Source: Populus alba
Lineage: Eukaryota; Streptophyta; Magnoliopsida; Malpighiales; Salicaceae
NCBI RefSeq assembly: GCF_005239225.2
Contig: NC_133289.1
Location: 13,748,889 to 13,812,888 of the forward strand
Direction of reading: 5' to 3'
Length of the DNA stretch: 64,000 nucleotides
A program made the position numbers and the translations under genes. The notes below the pieces were generated by a model. That model was not told where the DNA came from, did no database searches, and saw only the letters and a program-made list of their open reading frames with translations. Shown piece by piece: positions 38,535-51,241 of the stretch (within the stretch, counting starts at the first letter, position 1; each line of letters begins with the position of its first letter).

Positions 38535-41527
38535 ATGGTGGAGCTGTTGTATTACAACTGGCTTATTAAGCTGCTTGCCATCTCTTTCTTGGCATTAGTT
38601 TTGTTGTTAAAGATTGCAGTGTTACTTTGGTGGAGACCTCGAAGAATTGAACACCATTTTGCCAAGCAAGGAATCAGAGGACCCCCTTATCGTTTCTTCA
38701 TTGGTAATGTGAAGGAGCTTGTGGAAATGATGTTAAAGGCCTCTTCTCAACCCATGCCTTTCTCTCACAACATACTTCCTAGAGTTCTCTCTTTTTACCA
38801 TCACTGGAAGAAAATCTACGGTACTTCAACATCTTAAGATGACTACATAATTTGTCTCTTTCGTGTACTTGATCATGAACCAGGAGTTTTTGTGCAGTTT
38901 TTACCACTTGTTGTGACTGTGCTTGGTGATCAATACGGCACAGTTGTTTTGGAACCAATGACTTATGTAACAAATGTGGTTTTTGAAACATCTCTGTCAA
39001 AGCACATGTTCATAAGAGTTTGTCTTGAAAATATCACTAAAGCTGTGGGTGGTGGGTGCTTCTGTTATGATGTGTTTTTTCAGCTTGGCTTGTGATCCAT
39101 CCTCCAGAATTTGGGACTCTTTTTTAAAAGAAAAAAAAAATCTTTTTTCTTTCTTGTTTTCTGAGTTCAGGTACTTCTTTTAACAACTTTTCAGCCTTTT
39201 TCTGTGCTTGGATGCTTGATGTTGAAGTTCCGAGTTTTGGACTGTTGCACTTCTTGTTTTCTTTTTATCTCTCTCTCTTTCTAGAGTTCTAAGCCAGATT
39301 ATCATTTTTTATTACAATTATTTTTTTACGACTTTTCTTTTCTTGTGCATATGTATTCTTCTCCAAAAGATTAATTCTTTGTTCCGGAACCATCATTTGC
39401 GACTCAGTGTCCACTTCTTTTGTTTTATTGGGAGCTTGTTTCCTGTTCATTGGGATGAAGCTGTAGATGCTAGCAAGCAGATTAGTTTCGGTTGTCTTCT
39501 TCTTGCTTCATTTCTTTTGTATTTGCTCTCTGAACTAATGATTATCAAGTTTCCTTCCCATATTCCTCTTTTAACATCTTTGATTCTTGCTACTTGAGAG
39601 TATGTGTTGAAGTTCCTACTTGATCGGTGCAAACGTCATCTCTCTTCCCTTAATTACTCCTTCTATTTTACTACCTGACTGGTTTATTTTAGGTCCAAAT
39701 ATTAACCTCTCTGGTTTGACATCCTTGCAACGTACTTACATGGCAACGCAGTTTGAATTGCATATTCTGGTGTTGTTGCAGGTGCAACGTTTCTGGTGTG
39801 GTTCGGACCGACGGTTCGACTCACCGTGTCCGACCCGGACCTCATTCGAGAAATCTTTACTTCCAAGTCTGAATTTTATGAGAAGATTGAGGCTCACCCT
39901 CTTGTAAAACAGCTCGAAGGTGATGGACTGCTTAGCCTCAAAGGAGAAAAATGGGCTCACCATAGGAAAATTATAGCACCCACATTCCACATGGAGAATC
40001 TCAAAGTAAGTTCAAAGTTAATCTAAGATTAAAAGTAGCTTTTGTATTAATTGGCTCAGGGGGGGAAAGAAGAAGGAGGTAATCTCATACATTTATTATT
40101 CTTCAATATGTACAGTTGCTAGTTCCGGTGGTGGCAAAGAGCGTAACGGATATGCTGGAGCAATGGTCGACAGTGTCAAATTCCGACGATGTAGAAATTG
40201 AAGTTTCTGAATGGTTCGAAACCCTAACAGAAGAAGTCATTACGAGAACAGCATTTGGTAGTAGCTACGAAGATGGAAAGGCCATTTTTCGATTACAAGC
40301 ACAGCAAATGGCCCTTGCTGCCGTGGCATTCCAAAGAGTTCTGATCCCTGGCTACAGGTGGCAATTAATTAACGTACTGTGAACATCTTCAATTTCTTTT
40401 TTTATTAACATTTACGAGAGATGAATTGTAATTTATTGTTTTTCAGGTTCTTTCCAACAAAAAGAAACGTGAATTCGTGGAAACTGGACAAAGAAATCAG
40501 GAGGTCGTTGATGAAGCTTGTAGAAAGGAGAAGAGAGGGCTCGAGCATTATCAACGAAACACAATATCGTCAAGGTCCTAAGGATTTGTTAGGACTAATG
40601 ATTCAAGCCTCAAATTCATCTAAAGATGTAACCGTACATGACATTGTTGAGGAGTGCAAGAGCTTTTTCTTTGCGGGCAAACAGACCACATCCAACTTGC
40701 TGACGTGGACAACAGTCCTACTCGCAATGCACCCACATTGGCAGGTTCAAGCACGTGAGGAGGTCTTGAGGGTATGTGGATCACGTGACATACCCACCAA
40801 AGATGATGTTGTCAAGCTTAAGACGGTAAAGCCCCCTTCAAAGACTGACAAAATTCATGTTTTGTCTGTTTTCACATTGCTTGCTTGTTTCTACTGGCCC
40901 AAAAAAAAAAAACTTTTGCTTTACTGCTTTTTTTAGATTTTTATTTTTTTTCCCCCTCTATCCTATATTAGACAGACGGATACAGTACTGATCAGATTTC
41001 TGGACATGTGAAAGGAAAAAAAAAAAAAAAAAGGGTAGTGGTGGCAATTCCGTAATTCCAAATTAAATAGTGAATATTGTTGTGGTGTGCAGCTGACCAT
41101 GATTGTAAATGAATCCTTACGGTTGTACCCACCGACGATCGCAACAATCAGACGGTCGAAAGCTGATGTAGAGCTGGGGGGCTACAAAATCCCCCGTGGG
41201 ACCGAGCTCCTGATACCGATATTGGCCCTTCATCATGATCAATCCATATGGGGCCACGACGCAAATGAATTCAACCCTCGTCGCTTCTCGAATGGCGTGG
41301 CCCGAGCAGCAAAGCACCATGTGGCGTTCATTCCATTCGGGCTAGGAGTCCGAACCTGCATTGGCCAAAATCTAGCCATCCTGCAAGCCAAATTGACACT
41401 CGCCATAATACTGCAACGGTTCTCTTTCAGATTGGCCACTAGCTACCAACACGCACCAACGGTCCTGATGCTACTTTACCCCCAACATGGTGCGCCTATC
41501 ATTTTTCAGCGCCTGCCCAATCCATGA
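38535..41527 (+). CDS. CYP734A: Cytochrome P450 CYP734A/BAS1-type, brassinosteroid C-26 hydroxylase
   Basis: CYP734A enzymes inactivate castasterone and brassinolide by C-26 hydroxylation at the ER membrane. Five exons: 38535-38820, 39782-40005, 40116-40357, 40447-40825, 41093-41527 (joined 1566 bp, 521 aa; the Arabidopsis BAS1 protein is about 520 aa). All four introns are GT-AG and the phases join cleanly. Visible in order: an N-terminal membrane anchor (about residues 10-33), WWRPRRIE and the GPP hinge (49-51), I-helix AGKQTT (327-332; this Lys-Gln form is usual in the subfamily), ExxR E384-R387, FNPRRF (437-442), and heme loop FGLGVRTCIG with Cys466. All key residues are intact. The start is the first in-frame ATG, placing the anchor at the N-terminus; the frame is open upstream to 38451 only via TTG and a CT repeat. 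Family assignment is strong; substrate is inferred. Confidence 0.95.
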
Positions 41528-41814
41528 TGATCAATCATCAAATACTCCTATGAATTCAAGGCTCCTCATACTAAACCCATCCCTATCCTTTCGTGTGAGA
41601 GTGTGCAATTAAGAACTCCAGCAAGTTTCCCAACGAAACATATAATATTGTTGCCATTAAAATATCCACAGGGCCTGTGAGGAGGAGTGGCAGTACGTAG
41701 TAGCAAGTTTCCCAAGTACATGCAGTTTACCCTAATCCATGGTTCTCACGCAGGTGTTTACCGTCGAATTTGAGTTTCAATCACCCTAGCTAGGACAGTA
41801 AATGTTTAACAATT

Positions 41815-41817
<3 letters not shown>
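41528..41817 (+). other. Probable 3' UTR and flank of the P450 gene
   Basis: The sequence directly after the stop is less AT-rich than the intergenic DNA, consistent with a 3' UTR. No canonical AATAAA was seen before the CT repeats; gttttataag and taatattatgg at about 41900-41920 could serve as weak signals. Confidence 0.4.

Positions 41818-41853
<36 letters not shown>
41818..41853 (+). repeat. (CT)n microsatellite, 36 nt
   Basis: A near-perfect CT tract about 290 bp after the P450 stop codon, followed by tatatatgtgtatgtaatgt. Confidence 0.9.
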
Positions 41854-41859
<6 letters not shown>

Positions 41860-41944
41860 GTGTATGTAATGTATATTGTTCAAGACTCTAGACAGTTTTG
41901 TAATATTATGGTTTTATAAGCTTCCTCTGCCGTTTATTATACTT

Positions 41945-41946
<2 letters not shown>

Positions 41947-41984
<38 letters not shown>
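41947..41984 (+). repeat. (CT)n microsatellite, 38 nt
   Basis: A second CT tract 93 bp after the previous one. Together with the leader tracts, four GA/CT arrays bracket the P450 gene. Confidence 0.9.
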
Positions 41985-41985
<1 letters not shown>

Positions 41986-43048
41986 ATCTGGTGTTTCATA
42001 AGAGATTAAAGTCTATTTATATGCCATAAACATTATAATTTCAAAAAATTGATCAGTGCTAGTAATTAAATTCGTCCCAATTAAACACAAAAGAATTAAT
42101 CAAGAATCTGAAGCGCGTCAAATTAAGTGTTCTTGAAAGCTGGAATTAGTAATTAAGATGTTGACATATAAAAAAGGACTGATTTCGTTTTTTAGCAACT
42201 AATATAAATTTCTTCTTTTATTTAATGAGATGAAGATTTCATACTTAGAACTTAATCGGTGAGGTGGTGACAATTATTTTGCAATCAAGTAGGATTGTAA
42301 ATTTTTCAACTTATTTGAAAATAAATTATAATAATATTTTAAAAAAAATAGAAAAATACAGTCCAATCATACTCTCAAATGATGCCTAAATAAATAATAA
42401 TTAATAAATTAATTCTAAATAATGTTATTGTTATACTTAATCATAAAGGCTAAATTAAGATATAAGTCGTAAAGTGTGAAAAATAAAGTTCAAACTAGTT
42501 TTAAATAATTAATTCCAATTTAATTAAAAAAAATCTTCCACTTTAAATTTTACATTACATTTTTGTTGCTCGAGGGACTCAAAATGACCTTTAATTGCTT
42601 GCATTGGAATTAGGTATGGAATTTCGGGCACGCGACCATGTTATTGAAAATTATCATAACAATCCAGTTACCAATTAATGCATGCATTGTGGACATAGTT
42701 AAATGATTAATTAAGCCTTTTTTTTTTAATATAAGTTTATTTCATGAGTAGTAGCTAGCTAGCTAGCTCTTAATTTTATGTAAAATGATTACTTAAAGGG
42801 TCACCAGTTAAGATTTGCGAAACCCCGTGGAAGCTGCTGGTCTTTTAGGTTACTTCATGTTCAAGTTTATTGTTTCTAGGGCATTGATGTGCGCTCAGTT
42901 CTCCTACCGATCCATGGCTTTCCTGCGGGCCGAGAAGGCGATGTTGCTGATAGAGATAATTTTATTGTATTTATGCGGCAGTTTTCGATTTCATTTGCGG
43001 TCAGTGCTCCCACGTTGAACTAGTTTCAATTCGTCCTCGATCCCCATA

Positions 43049-43050
<2 letters not shown>
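41985..43050. other. Intergenic DNA
   Basis: Mostly AT-rich. 42800-43020 is less AT-rich with a 67-codon open frame (42815-43018) of no recognisable product. A short TAGC repeat lies at about 42751-42768. Confidence 0.4.

Positions 43051-43112
<62 letters not shown>
43051..43112. repeat. (AT)31 microsatellite
   Basis: A perfect 62-nt AT dinucleotide tract. Confidence 0.95.
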
Positions 43113-43115
<3 letters not shown>

Positions 43116-46100
43116 TTTGAGAGACATTCTACATCAAACAGGGAGTGCTGATGAGCTTTCCTAGAGAATAGACAAAATTACTACAAGATGTAAAGCAGGA
43201 GGACAGTTGCAGCACTCAAGGCAAGAAATGTTGTTTTAAAGGTAAAGTGACTGTGATCCGGCATGCAAATGAACTTTTATCTCCTCCCTTTATGGGGCTG
43301 TGGAGTTTTCTTTAGTGGCAGGTGAGATTTTGAGAGCAGCAGCCTCCCTTTTTGTATTGCTTTTTGGGATCTTCTCATGCTCTCTGTTGAGGGTAACTCT
43401 AATCAAGGGGGCTCGCTCATGGTCCCCAGGAAGCAGCATGTGGCTGGGGGGATCCATCTCCCCAGTCGTCTCTCCTTCTATTTTCGTGTGTGATTCTTCT
43501 GCTAATTAAATAAAATTAAATAAAAAGTAATCGAAGCATGCCCGCCCTCATCAGCCATGTGACCACATCCTTAATTACCTTACCAGACCTAATATTCAAT
43601 TCTTGAGCACACATCAATGGCGGATGTATGGTATTACAGACTGTATATTCTTCCTTGTCACGATGCAAGCCTGGAATACCGTGTTCCATGGGCCACCTTA
43701 TTATCATTTTTACGTTTTATAATTAATGTGTGAGAGCTCTGGTGTTATCCATAACTCGGAATAAGCTCTAGTTGCCGACCGCCCGGTGCTCTTGTGCTTG
43801 CTTGGGAAGAGCCAGAATAATTAACCCATCATAATTAATTAACTAACTAATACTGTAATCTAATTAAAGTACACTTTTCCTGATTAATGGTAACACTAAT
43901 CCATATCTTAATCTCTTATTATTTATTTATTAGTATGGAATTAATGGAATGGAATAGAATGGAGACTCTTTACTTTTCCTTTCATTTTGGCTTGTCTTCA
44001 CATGCCTCCACGTCAACATCTATGGAGGCATGATGTCTCCCCAAGATCAACATTTATGCTCTTTTATTATTATTATTATTAATTTTATTTTCAGGTTATC
44101 TTGTACATCTACAAATAATAAATTCTTATTGAACCATCTTGAAAATGCACCTTTTATTTGATCTAATACATTTACTAAGATTTAATAAATTCTTCTCTTT
44201 AAGATTTGAACATAAGAAAGGAATCAAACCTCCTTTACACCATATGTATTAGTCTTTATAACTCTAATAAATATCCAGTATTTAAAAAAGTATCAACCAA
44301 GAACATAATAGAAACAATGCTTTGATGCATAAAAAATCTCATAATTATAATCACTTTATAATTTCTTTTACAAAACATTTTTTTTTCATGGACTTTATCT
44401 TCACTCTAAATTCATTAATTTAATATTATATGAATATTAAAGATAAATTAAATCCTTATTATTAATAAAAATATGTATTTACATGAATATAATAATGTCT
44501 CATGTAACTAACCGATTCACTATAAAGCATATTAAACTAACAACTCATCCTACTAGGATTGTCATCTTCTCTGTATCATGAGCAAGTAGGAGGAGGAGGT
44601 TTGCCTCATCAACATTAAACTTTTCATCTCCTTTATACGGGGAGCAACAATGAAAATCTTTTTCATTAGCCATGACTCTTTCCTTAGATTTGCAACAGTA
44701 GTATAACGAACAGCAACATAAGATTCAACAAAAAATAGCAAGGGCTTTTCTTTTTAATCATAGCAGTAGAAATTAAGGAAATGTAGGAGAAACATAAGGA
44801 GAAGAAAAGGAAAAAGAGATTGGGTCAGTGTTTGTTCAAGGCAGGACACATCAAACCACCCTTGATAATATAGGTATAATTCTTATGCTATTTAAAAACT
44901 TTAAATTTGTTGTGATTTGTTTGCTACATGTTCATAGTTTATGGGCATGAGCTATGTATGGATTCATTGGTTCAGTTGTTTTGATCTTTTAAGAGCAAAA
45001 GGAGAGCATTTATTTTTGTTAAGGGTTAGGCTTTGCTTTAAAATTTTATGTTATTTTTCTTTTCCATTGATAAGGCTTTTGTTTATTTGATGAGAAACGG
45101 CCCATATTTTCTTTCTTTAGAAGAGGCCAACAGTGGCTTTTGGGCCTAGGTTATGAAGCCCATTTCATATCATTGGGTTGAGCCTTTCAAATGCTTAGGG
45201 TTGTGTTTGTTTAAACTAAAATTTTACAAATAAAAAATATTTTTTTTTTATCCTGATGAAGTGTTTGAAAAACACATTCTAATCAATTACTAACAGTTTT
45301 CTTTGCTGAATTTTTTATGCTTTTGTCAAACAAACCCTTAAATAATTTTAAAGAAAAAATCTAAAAAGATTTAGGGATCATTTTAAATTTATTTATGGAC
45401 CCTCACATGTTTTCCAACCATTTTATTTAATATTTGGGTTGTAGACTTATACCGTAGATATTTGTTTTTCTTCAAAATTCATTAAAAATACAAAAACAAA
45501 ATCCCTATTTTGAAAAATTACATCAAAATAAGTTTTTATCTATGTGTATACAGTCAAGTCTCTCAAAAATAAAAATAAAAAATCATTTTTGCATGAATAA
45601 TAAAAATAAAAAATATATGACATGATTTAGCATCTTTAAATATAAAAATTCAAGAAAAATAATTTTGTTGATATCTTTATATGCATTTTGGATTTAATAT
45701 CCAATTTATAAAATCTATGAAAACTTCGCCTAATTTTTTAAAATACCAAAAACATATTATTATTTTTTGTTTGAATATCAAAGATTACAAACTTATATGT
45801 AAGATGTATTCTTGATATATTAAGATAGTGTTTGTACTTAGTAAGGTTATTTGAGTCTTATTTCATTTGTTCTTGTATTTTCATAATTCTTTTTTCTTGT
45901 CTTTATATCATTCATTTTTCATATAAATTCACTTTACTAGTCATGATTTAGTATTTGTTGCTTCATATTGATAATTTTTAGTTTTTATTACTTCTTGAGT
46001 CTTTTATATTATTTTAGATTCTTCTATTAACTAGTTAATTTTTTTTAATTTGTTGTGATTTAGTTCCTTAAAGAACTGAGTTTTTAAGATTTCATGGTAA

Positions 46101-46190
46101 AAGGCGAAAGGTGAACTTAGTGTAATGAAAAGTAAAAAAATTATGTGAAACACGAGGGGAGTAACATTTATTAAGTGTAAACGTATGAGG
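43113..46190. other. Intergenic DNA
   Basis: No gene. 43,250-43,800 is less AT-rich, with short unrelated frames on both strands, none recognised. There is a short ATT repeat at about 44063-44081. The rest is AT-rich and featureless by eye. Confidence 0.4.
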
Positions 46191-46199
46191 GAGTGTGTA

Positions 46200-48190
46200 A
46201 TGATATATTTCTCTTGCTACTAACATGATTTTTAGATCTTGACGATGCCAGCCAAAAGTTGATCACCACCATCAAAGGATATGAATAATCTAGAATGAAG
46301 TTATTTGGGTATGAAACAACTATTGGAATTAAGTAACACGAGGTTTTGAGAGGTGATGAATGAGATGGCTGAATTAAGAACCAAAGTAGCTAACTTTTCA
46401 GATGGGTCAGGCTATAGAAGTCCCACTGATAAAAGGCATGTGGTGAGATAAGTTGTTTCACCATTAGTAGAGTCGACAACTAAAAATATAGATGAGGAGG
46501 TCAAGGATTTTGATCATGATTATGATGCTAGGTTTCAGCAACATAAAAACCATAGACACGAGAGAGTTTAGCCACAAGGACATTTTAACCATAGAAGAGC
46601 ATACTAAAAGGATAGTTTTCATGATAATTTGGACATAAATTTAAAGAGTTTTAGGATGAAGATCCTGGCTTTTCAAGACTAAAATGATCTTGAAGCATAT
46701 TTGGAGTGTAAGAAGAAAGTAAAGTTAATTTCTTATTATCATCGAAGGATATGAAGATTCCTATTATTAATGTTAATGGTGTGGAGGATACAGAAGCTAT
46801 AATGACAAGGTTTTTGAATGATTTGAATAGAGAGATAACTAATATGGTTAAGTTGCAATATTATATTAAGATAAAAAATATGGTTCACATGGCTATTGAG
46901 GTAGAGATGCAGTTGAAAAGAAAGGGTTGTATACATCAAAGAGGTAATTTGGTTCCTTTTCCACTTGGAGACCAAATTATAGGAGAGAGGAAGCTGCCCC
47001 AACAAAGCCGAATATCATGGGAAACAAAACCAAACCACTTAAGATCATAAAAAAAAGATTCGGCCACTGTTGTCCAAGGTAAATCCAAAACTCCAACTAA
47101 TCATAAATGTAATATTTAGTGTTTTAGATGTCTGAGAAATGGACATATAGATTTACAATATCTAAACAAAAGGGTTATGATTATGACAGAGCACAGGAAG
47201 ACTAGATTCAAAAGTGAAAAATTTGAAGAGGATGAGATGCTACCACTTGAGGATTGTAATGATGCTGAGTATCTAAACGATGAAGAGGCTTTGATGATTA
47301 GAAGATTACTTAATATTTAGATTAAGAATGATGATTTGAAGTAACAAATATAGAACATTTTTCATACTAGATGTCATATAAGTAACAATGTATATAGTAT
47401 GATGATTAATAGTATTGTTATGTTGATGTTGCTATTGTAACACTTGTTAAAGAATTAAATTTGAATACAATTAAGCATGAAAAACCTTATACACTTTAAT
47501 GCTTAAATAAATGTAGAGAAGTCAGAGTTACTAAATAGGTTTTGATTTATTTTCAGTTGGAAAGTATAAGGATAAGGTATTGTGTGATGTGATTCCTATG
47601 CATATTACTCATTTACTGTTAGGGCATCTTTGGTAATTTTATGGAAAGGTCAAGCATGATGGGTTTAAGAATAGATTCTCTTAAAAATGATGGGAAAACT
47701 TTCACAGTTATACCATTGTAGCCTAAATAGGTTTAAGAAGATCAATTGAGATTGAAGAAGAAAGGTGAAGCCAAAAATTCAAAACAACCATGTAAGAATG
47801 TGAGGAAGAAAGAAACTCGTGAGAGCCTTAAAAGAATAATTTTGGCCAAAATAGAAAGAAATGGGAATTCAACTAGAAAGGAGAGAAGAAAATAGGAGAA
47901 AAGGGGGAAAATGTGAGAAAAGAAGAATACGAAAAAAATAATATATTAGTTTTTATACAAAAGAAAATGAGATTAAGATTGCTTATTTTTCTAAAATGTT
48001 TATGGTTTTACTTATGTATAAAGAGACATGTTTTAATGCTAATAAATTTGATTCTTTTATTTATAGTACTTTTTTTTTCTATTAAAGAATCTTGAGGATA
48101 TTTTTCTTGATGAGATTCTTAGTGAGTTGCTGTCTATTAAAGGAATTGAATATCAAATTAAGGATATTTTTCTTGATAAGATTTCATATT
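46200..48190 (+). mobile_element. Truncated Ty3/gypsy gag-protease remnant
   Basis: Broken plus-strand frames follow the order of a gypsy polyprotein: SFRMKILAFQD..NDLEAYLECKKKVK (about 46650-46725; usual form NDPEAYLEWEKKVE), MTRFLNDLNREITNMVKLQY (46802-46862), MVHMAIEVEMQLKRKG (46880-46928), a damaged zinc knuckle region (CFRC..GH-like, about 47120), DEMLPLEDCNDAEY-like (about 47232), then protease-region phrases FSVGKYKDKVLCDVIPMHIT (about 47556-47615) and VKHDGFKNR (about 47650). It ends with LDEILSELLSIKGIEYQI (about 48104-48155), the linker just before RT. RT and later domains are absent and no LTR was found. Confidence 0.75.
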
Positions 48191-50789
48191 AAAAAAAAAT
48201 GTTTTTCTATAACTAATTTTTGAACGTCATTTCATTAAAAATCTATGTTCCATATAAAACACATCAAAAAAATTGTATTCAAGCGTTTGTCATTATTTTC
48301 AAAGTCACAACATATCACTGTTTTGTGTCCATCATGTCACCGCAACAGGCAAGTTTTTAATTGGTTTTAACAAAAACTATTAACAACAAATATGACAAAA
48401 GAAATTTGCATTGAAATCTTTTTGTTAAAAAACTCTACCTTGGGTTTTCAGGATGAACTTAATTCTTTTTAATTCAGTTAATCATAAGTAAAACGCCAAG
48501 AATATTACTAAAGTAATTAATAGAGTACATTAGGTATTTAATCCAATTCAAGAATCAAATTCTAAAAGTTTGGTTACCCTTTAAACTATTCATATAAAAC
48601 AATTAAAAAAAAAAAGGGACGCATTGATAAGGGGTTTTGATTAAAGGGATACCATTTCTATCTTTATTTCAAATCATTAAGATTTGTTTAGATATTTATT
48701 TTATTTCCTTGAATTTTTATGCAATAAAAAACATAGCTAAAAATATATTTTTTTATTTTTATCAAGTTTATTAGGCTTATATATTTTTTTAATATATTCA
48801 TGTAAATATTATCAACTCATTAATTTTTTTTATTAAAACTTGTTTTTAAAATTATGATAAGCTGATATCTAAAAGAAAATAATTCTAATAAAAAATAAAA
48901 GTTAAAAAAGAGACAACATGTTAATAAGATAAACAAATTTTGATTAAAGAGATACCTTTCTTATTTCAAATTATTAAAACATTTTTTGATATTTATTTTA
49001 ATTACTTTTAATTTTTATGCTATAAACAACATAACTTAAAAATATATATTTTTGATGAAGAAATATATATATCAAAAAGAGAATTTATATTAAAAATTAT
49101 AATTTTTTTAAAAAAACTCATATTTATTGATCTATAATTAAATGAAAAAAGTATAAAGCCTTTTCAAGACACGAGATTAAATATTTTCACTTATATTAAT
49201 ATTTCAGCTTTTTATTCAAGGTTTTACTCAGTGTTAGCAACTCTTTTTATAATTTATATACTCAAGTAATTTTTAGTTTATTTTATTAAACATGCAACAA
49301 CTTTCCAATTTTTAATTAGATTTTTTTTATGAACCAATAAAATGAATTTACAATGTATACACAAATTGTTTTAACGTTAGAAATTAACTTGTGATTTTAC
49401 TGGCATTATTGCACATACTTGACCAGTTAGTTCCTAACATATACAATACATGATGGATCAATTCTATTAATATGCTCTAAATCATACTTAAAGCCTCAGG
49501 CCCAATATGAACTATCCTACTCAAGCCCAGCTAAAACGACCTCGGGCTGTATATATTTATTAGACCATGCATGGGCTTTAACTCTTCTGTCCTCGACTAT
49601 CATTAAATCAGCTCAAACGACCTCAGACTGTATATATTTTTATTTTTTATTCTCTAATAAGAAATTAAAAACATGTATTCCCTTGTTGAAAACGGAGAAA
49701 AAAATTTTAACCATAAAAATAATAAATACATCAAAGCTATAACTATTTCTCTATAAAAAATAGAAACCATAATTTAAATTATCTTAATATTTTGTATTTG
49801 CAATAAAATAATTATAAAATATTTATTTTATTTCATTGAAATTAGGATTTATCATGAGAAAGTTATACTTATAAACTAAAAAAATATTTTATATTATATT
49901 GGTAATAAAAATAAATATATGACATTAACTAAATATGAAATTGTAAGAAGTTTTTGATGTTTTACCTTTGAAGAAAATGTTTGTATAGAAAATATTGTAT
50001 TATTCATCATTTTAGTTTTTTTCTTTTAATTTAGAAGACGTTACAAAAATTTTAAAATAAAATTCTGGACTACCTCAAGAATATATTTTTTCAAAATTAG
50101 TACAAATTTCAAAATCTAGAAAATTAGGGGTCTATTTATTCATTTTCTATTTCTAGTTTTCTTTTCCCTTTCTAATTTTCATTTTATGTAGAGAATGTAT
50201 AAAATGTGTTCACCATTGTGAATTTGGAAAATTGTTTTCCACTATGAAAATTGACTAACATGTTAAGAAAATCTTAATAGTTTTATAAGTTTTTACTTAT
50301 ATATGGTTATTTATTAACTTTTAGTGATATTTATAATAATATTATACTAATTAATTTTAATATTTTTTCAAGTGAACTAAAACATAGATGAGCGAGTGAT
50401 AGAATATTGTAATCAATTATTCATGATCAACATTGTGAGAAAAATTAGAAGGAAACATATACTAAAAAGATTAGTATGACTTATGTTTTTTTTTTTAAAA
50501 AAAAAACAAATCTTGAGAGAGAGACTTTTTAAAAATGTATAAAAATAATAAAGAACATTCTATCGAAATTAAAAAGAAAAAATTTTGGAAACTTGTGTTT
50601 CCGATAGAAAACATGAAAGGAAGTTAATGCAAACCTTAAAAACATAGAAAAAGAAAAAGAAAGATGTGTATCAAAATTAGTTATAAGTTGGAGAATTGAA
50701 ACAGCATTTTTTTTAATTCTCTAAATGAAAAAAAAAAATCATTTTAAAAAAATAAAATCTTTTGGATTCTAAGGCGATTGCATTTAAGA
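48191..50789. other. Very AT-rich intergenic DNA
   Basis: No gene. The phrases aattttttttattaaaacttg / tttttatgcaataaaaaaca and tttaatttttatgctataaa (near 48711 and 49010) are part of a loose duplication of about 300 bp (48640-48780 and 48930-49060 share gattaaagggatacc..ctt..atttcaaat.attaa). Confidence 0.4.
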
Positions 50790-51000
50790 GACTTTTTGGG
50801 ATTGTGGTTGTAGTTACTTTTCGAAGTGTTTTGTGTCAAAATGCATCAAAATAATATATGTTTTATTTTAAAAAAATTATTTTTAAAATCGGAGTATCAA
50901 AACTATTCAAAACATATATAAAAAAATTAATTTTTAACAAAAAAAATAATATTTTTTTTAAAAAAAACACAGGTACAATAGCGTTTCCAAACGCTCTCTA
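50790..51000 (+). mobile_element. MITE-like dispersed repeat, copy 1
   Basis: It reads gggattgtggttgtagttac..tttcgaagtgttttgtg..aaatgcatcaaaataatat..aaaaattatttttaaaat..gcgtttccaaacgctctcta. The terminal halves (tttgggattgtggttg and caaacgctct) fit a poplar non-autonomous DNA element I know from memory. Two more copies occur in this window (53868-54054 and 63816-64000). Confidence 0.65.
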
Positions 51001-51171
51001 AGTCCTGTATGCTCTCCTTTTTTATAATTTTTAATCCTATGATTGAGGTCAATAACATATGGAACATTACTTTATATATAAAGAACATACAAAATCCATA
51101 ATATTCGGGACAGGGTGTAGTGGAGAGAGGCCTAACATTAACATGTAACCAATGGATTAATGAACTTTGTG
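51001..51171. other. Intergenic DNA between MITE copy 1 and AT repeat
   Basis: Nothing recognisable. Confidence 0.4.
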
Positions 51172-51183
51172 ATATATATATAT

Positions 51184-51236
<53 letters not shown>
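51172..51236. repeat. (AT)n microsatellite with one interruption
   Basis: A 65-nt AT dinucleotide tract broken at 51194-51195 (taat). Confidence 0.9.

Positions 51237-51241
<5 letters not shown>

Noticed and set aside
38779..39632. Frames within P450 intron 1 and on its opposite strand
   Set aside because: They fall inside a 961-bp intron with clean GT-AG ends and have no homology I recognise.
42815..43509. Short frames in less AT-rich patches after the P450 gene
   Set aside because: Not recognised, no splice partners, disrupted by an AT microsatellite.
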